From: Chloroflexota bacterium
Lineage (GTDB): Bacteria; Chloroflexota; Dehalococcoidia; SAR202; UBA11138
Length of the DNA: 7,400 nucleotides
Assembly (NCBI GenBank): GCA_002710885.1
Contig: PAIW01000127.1
Location: forward strand, 1-7,400
Reading direction: 5' to 3'
Positions within the stretch are counted from its first letter, which is position 1. Every line of letters starts with the position of its first letter. The notes beneath the pieces were generated by a model, which did not search any database, was not told the DNA's origin, and worked only from the letters and a program-made list of their open reading frames with translations. This document shows positions 5,770 to 7,400 of this stretch, one piece after another. The translations under genes and the position numbers were made by a program.

Positions 5770-6519
5770 GAAGCTAATGAGGAAAGTACCCGGGAGCGGC
5801 TGTCGAAGATGTCAGATCTTGTAGCGGAGTGCGAGAATATCTTATTCGACGAAGCTCCGGTTATGGTTTTTTCGATCGACGAAAGTTGTAGCTTGCTGAA
5901 GGTGAATCGCCGGTGGTTGGCGGAGATTGGCTATCAAGCCGAAGAAATTTTAGGTCATGAATGCAGCGAATTCCTCACTGAGGAATGCAGTATTCAGGTC
6001 CGTGCTGAGGTACTTCCTCTTCTATGGGAAGTGGGGCGGGCTCATAGCATTGGATTTAGCCTACTGCGAAGTAACGGCAGGGTTCTTGATGTCTCGCTGG
6101 ATGCGGTGGTCGAACCTCAACCGCTGGGTCAGCGCCATGTTTTAGGAGCCTTCCATGATAGGGACGACTTGGTTCAGTGGCGGCAGGCAGCCTTAACCAT
6201 CAAGGCCCTCAAGGGACTCCATCTTGCCCACAATGGACTTGACCGTCTCCTTGTGGATGTCGGGGTTTCTGGCATATCGGCGCCTGATCAGAAAGACGAT
6301 GCCCTAGACGAAGAGGAAAACGATGGAGTGCCGTTGCTACCCTGGGAACTCATAGCGGTCACCCAAGACATCGTTTCAAGTGCAAGAGCATTGGCGGACC
6401 TGGAAGAACTGCAACTGCACAAAATCCAGTACGACAGTCGAAAGCTGGCGGTTCTGGCGGAAACGATAGAGGCGACCCTGTCGGAACTGACCTCCAGAAT
6501 GGAATCGCCACAACTTTAA
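5767..6519 (+). CDS. Small single-PAS-domain protein with conserved helical C-terminal region
   Basis: The 250-residue soluble protein has no signal peptide or membrane helix. A short helix (about 8-28, KMSDLVAECENILF) leads into one PAS domain at about 29-138. Typical PAS features are VFSIDES, LLKVNRRWLAEIGY, EEILGHECSEFLTEEC and the closing strands RVLDVSLDAVVEP and HVLGAFHDRDDLVQW. Residues 139-165 are helical (IKALKGLHLAHNGLDRLL). An acidic linker (about 172-188) follows, then LPWEL at 191-195, DIVSS at 201-205 and LADLEE at 210-215, and a helical end. No histidine kinase, GGDEF, EAL or DNA-binding domain is attached. PAS domains sense small molecules, redox state or light, or bind partners; ligand and output are unknown here. 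It follows the MarR locus by 153 bases on the same strand. A broken paralogue lies tail to tail 36 bases downstream, and the conservation between the two supports a real gene. Confidence 0.88.
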   Translation: MEANEESTRERLSKMSDLVAECENILFDEAPVMVFSIDESCSLLKVNRRWLAEIGYQAEEILGHECSEFLTEECSIQVRAEVLPLLWEVGRAHSIGFSLLRSNGRVLDVSLDAVVEPQPLGQRHVLGAFHDRDDLVQWRQAALTIKALKGLHLAHNGLDRLLVDVGVSGISAPDQKDDALDEEENDGVPLLPWELIAVTQDIVSSARALADLEELQLHKIQYDSRKLAVLAETIEATLSELTSRMESPQL

Positions 6520-6555
6520 TCCTAATCGACGTGACGCCGGGAATACGAGTCTTGG

Positions 6556-7292
6556 TTACGCTGCGAGAGCGGACTGAAAGGCTTCCGACAGGGTTACCAG
6601 GGAATGGGGCTGGCTATTGGGATCGGCAGTGTCGTCCGTTGACATGTCGGCCAGTACTTTCAAGCTATCTGCTATGTCTAGGATGATAGGCGATAGCTCC
6701 CACGGCAACTAATCAGTAGGTTGGGGCGGGTCCGGCGGGTCCGGCTGGCCCTGCGGATCAAGCGAGGGATGAGCATCGGCCTGACCAGGAGGGGAAGGCC
6801 ATTCGTTCGCTAGGAAGATTCTCTCGATACCGCGTTGCGCAAGGACAAGGCTTTGGAGAGCTTTGATGGCATTTTCGCCCACTGCCATTGAACCAAGTCG
6901 TCCGCTTTGCGAAACACCCCCAGGGCCCGGCGGCTGCCATCTGATTCCGGGGTAACAACCGCATCGAGGGCTACGTACAGCGCCCGGCCATCCTTACGTG
7001 AGCCGGTACGATGCGCCATGGACGCGGCCCGCCTCCCAGAACAAGGGAAGACCGTCGGAGAGTGCCTGGATCCGGCATTCTTCTGTCAGAAAGTCAGTGA
7101 ACTGATGGCCTATAACCTCATCTGCTGGGTCGCCCATGGCCGATAGCCACCGGGGGTTCACCTTTAGGAATATCCCATCTTCGTCGATGCTGTGCATCAT
7201 TGCACGGTGTCGAATATAACATCGGCGCATTCGTTGACCAGGATAAACATCTTTTCGGTGAGGGTTGGCCCGCTCTGGGTATTTGGGTCCAT
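6556..7292 (-). pseudogene. Decayed inverted paralogue of the neighbouring PAS protein gene
   Basis: Read on the minus strand from ATG 7292-7290, four frame pieces align end to end with the intact PAS protein. They are EKMFILVNECADVIFDTV; SIDEDGIFLKVNPRWL... through DFLTEECRIQ and WEAGRVHGA; RKDGRALYVALDAVV through DDLVQW; and ENAIKALQSLVLAQRGIERIF through LPWEL, DIADSLKVLADMS to TAA (6558-6556). One base is missing near 7201, one is extra near 6999, and one is missing near 6884. TAG at 6711-6709 falls directly before LPWEL. Repaired, it would have about 245 residues, against 250 for the intact copy. Shared blocks include FLTEEC-x-IQ, LDAVV, DDLVQW, IKAL and LPWEL; the linker differs, being Pro- and Asp-rich here and acidic in the other copy. 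Divergence is spread along the length, so the duplication is old and the decay later. Longer open frames in this stretch (for example from 7344) are only parts of it. Confidence 0.85.
6725..6742. repeat. In-frame 9-bp tandem duplication in the PAS pseudogene linker
   Basis: GGCGGGTCC occurs twice back to back (6725-6733 and 6734-6742). On the minus strand it encodes a repeated Pro-Asp-Pro unit in the linker before LPWEL. It preserves frame and does not cause the disruption. Confidence 0.7.
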
Positions 7293-7400
7293 CAGCTAAC
7301 CCCATGTGTTCAAGACAATAAGCATAATAAGCCCGCCGGTGCATGGCCGACGGTCTAACGCCACAGTAGCATAGCCAAGGGATATGAAACGCGTATGAAG

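Noticed and set aside
5616..7292. Mobile element or toxin-antitoxin explanation for the inverted PAS pair.
   Set aside because: No transposase, terminal inverted repeats, recombinase or toxin-like small gene is present. The inverted copies are diverged genes, not element ends.
7293..7344. ATG at 7344 on the minus strand as the start of a separate 116-residue gene.
   Set aside because: The first part of that frame has no relation to the PAS paralogue, whose own N-terminus is in another frame starting at 7292.

Overview
The window looks like a stretch of a free-living bacterial chromosome with moderately high GC, GTG and TTG starts alongside ATG, and clear Shine-Dalgarno sites. The gene mix (CcmG-like thioredoxin after a membrane-anchored Ccm-like protein, LppX/LprG-like lipoprotein, ROK sugar kinase, stand-alone SDR, small PAS proteins) would suit an uncultured Chloroflexota lineage such as Dehalococcoidia or SAR202. 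That placement is an impression from protein style, not proof. There are no tRNA or rRNA genes, CRISPR arrays, transposases, integrases or plasmid functions.

Layout. (1) 1-1924, plus strand: the tail of an unidentified gene, a secreted and C-terminally anchored 408-residue protein, and a CcmG/TlpA-type thioredoxin form a tightly spaced operon. It probably works on the outer face of the membrane in cytochrome c maturation or another thiol-redox task. (2) 2079-2954, plus strand: a lipoprotein of the LppX/LprAFG type, broken by two frameshifts and two in-frame stops. (3) 3022-4014, plus strand: an intact ROK-family sugar kinase. It converges on (4) 4107-4874, minus strand: an SDR-fold protein lacking the catalytic Ser and Tyr. 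A short REP-like repeat of a widespread type lies between the two. (5) 5081-5613, plus strand: a MarR-family regulator split by one frameshift, with palindromes on both sides. (6) 5767-6519, plus strand: an intact 250-residue single-PAS protein with a helical C-terminal part. (7) 6556-7292, minus strand: a convergent, decayed paralogue of the PAS gene with three frameshifts and one stop, which can be reconstructed by comparison with its neighbour.

The most unusual part is the right-hand block. A MarR-type regulator and two inverted, tail-to-tail copies of a small PAS protein share a C-terminal signature (LPWEL, then a D-I-x-x-S...LAD pattern). No kinase, cyclase or DNA-binding output domain is attached. 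One copy is intact, while the regulator and the second copy are broken. Three of the eight protein loci are disrupted and the rest have clean long frames. This looks more like local gene decay than uniform sequencing error, but only reads or related genomes can settle it.
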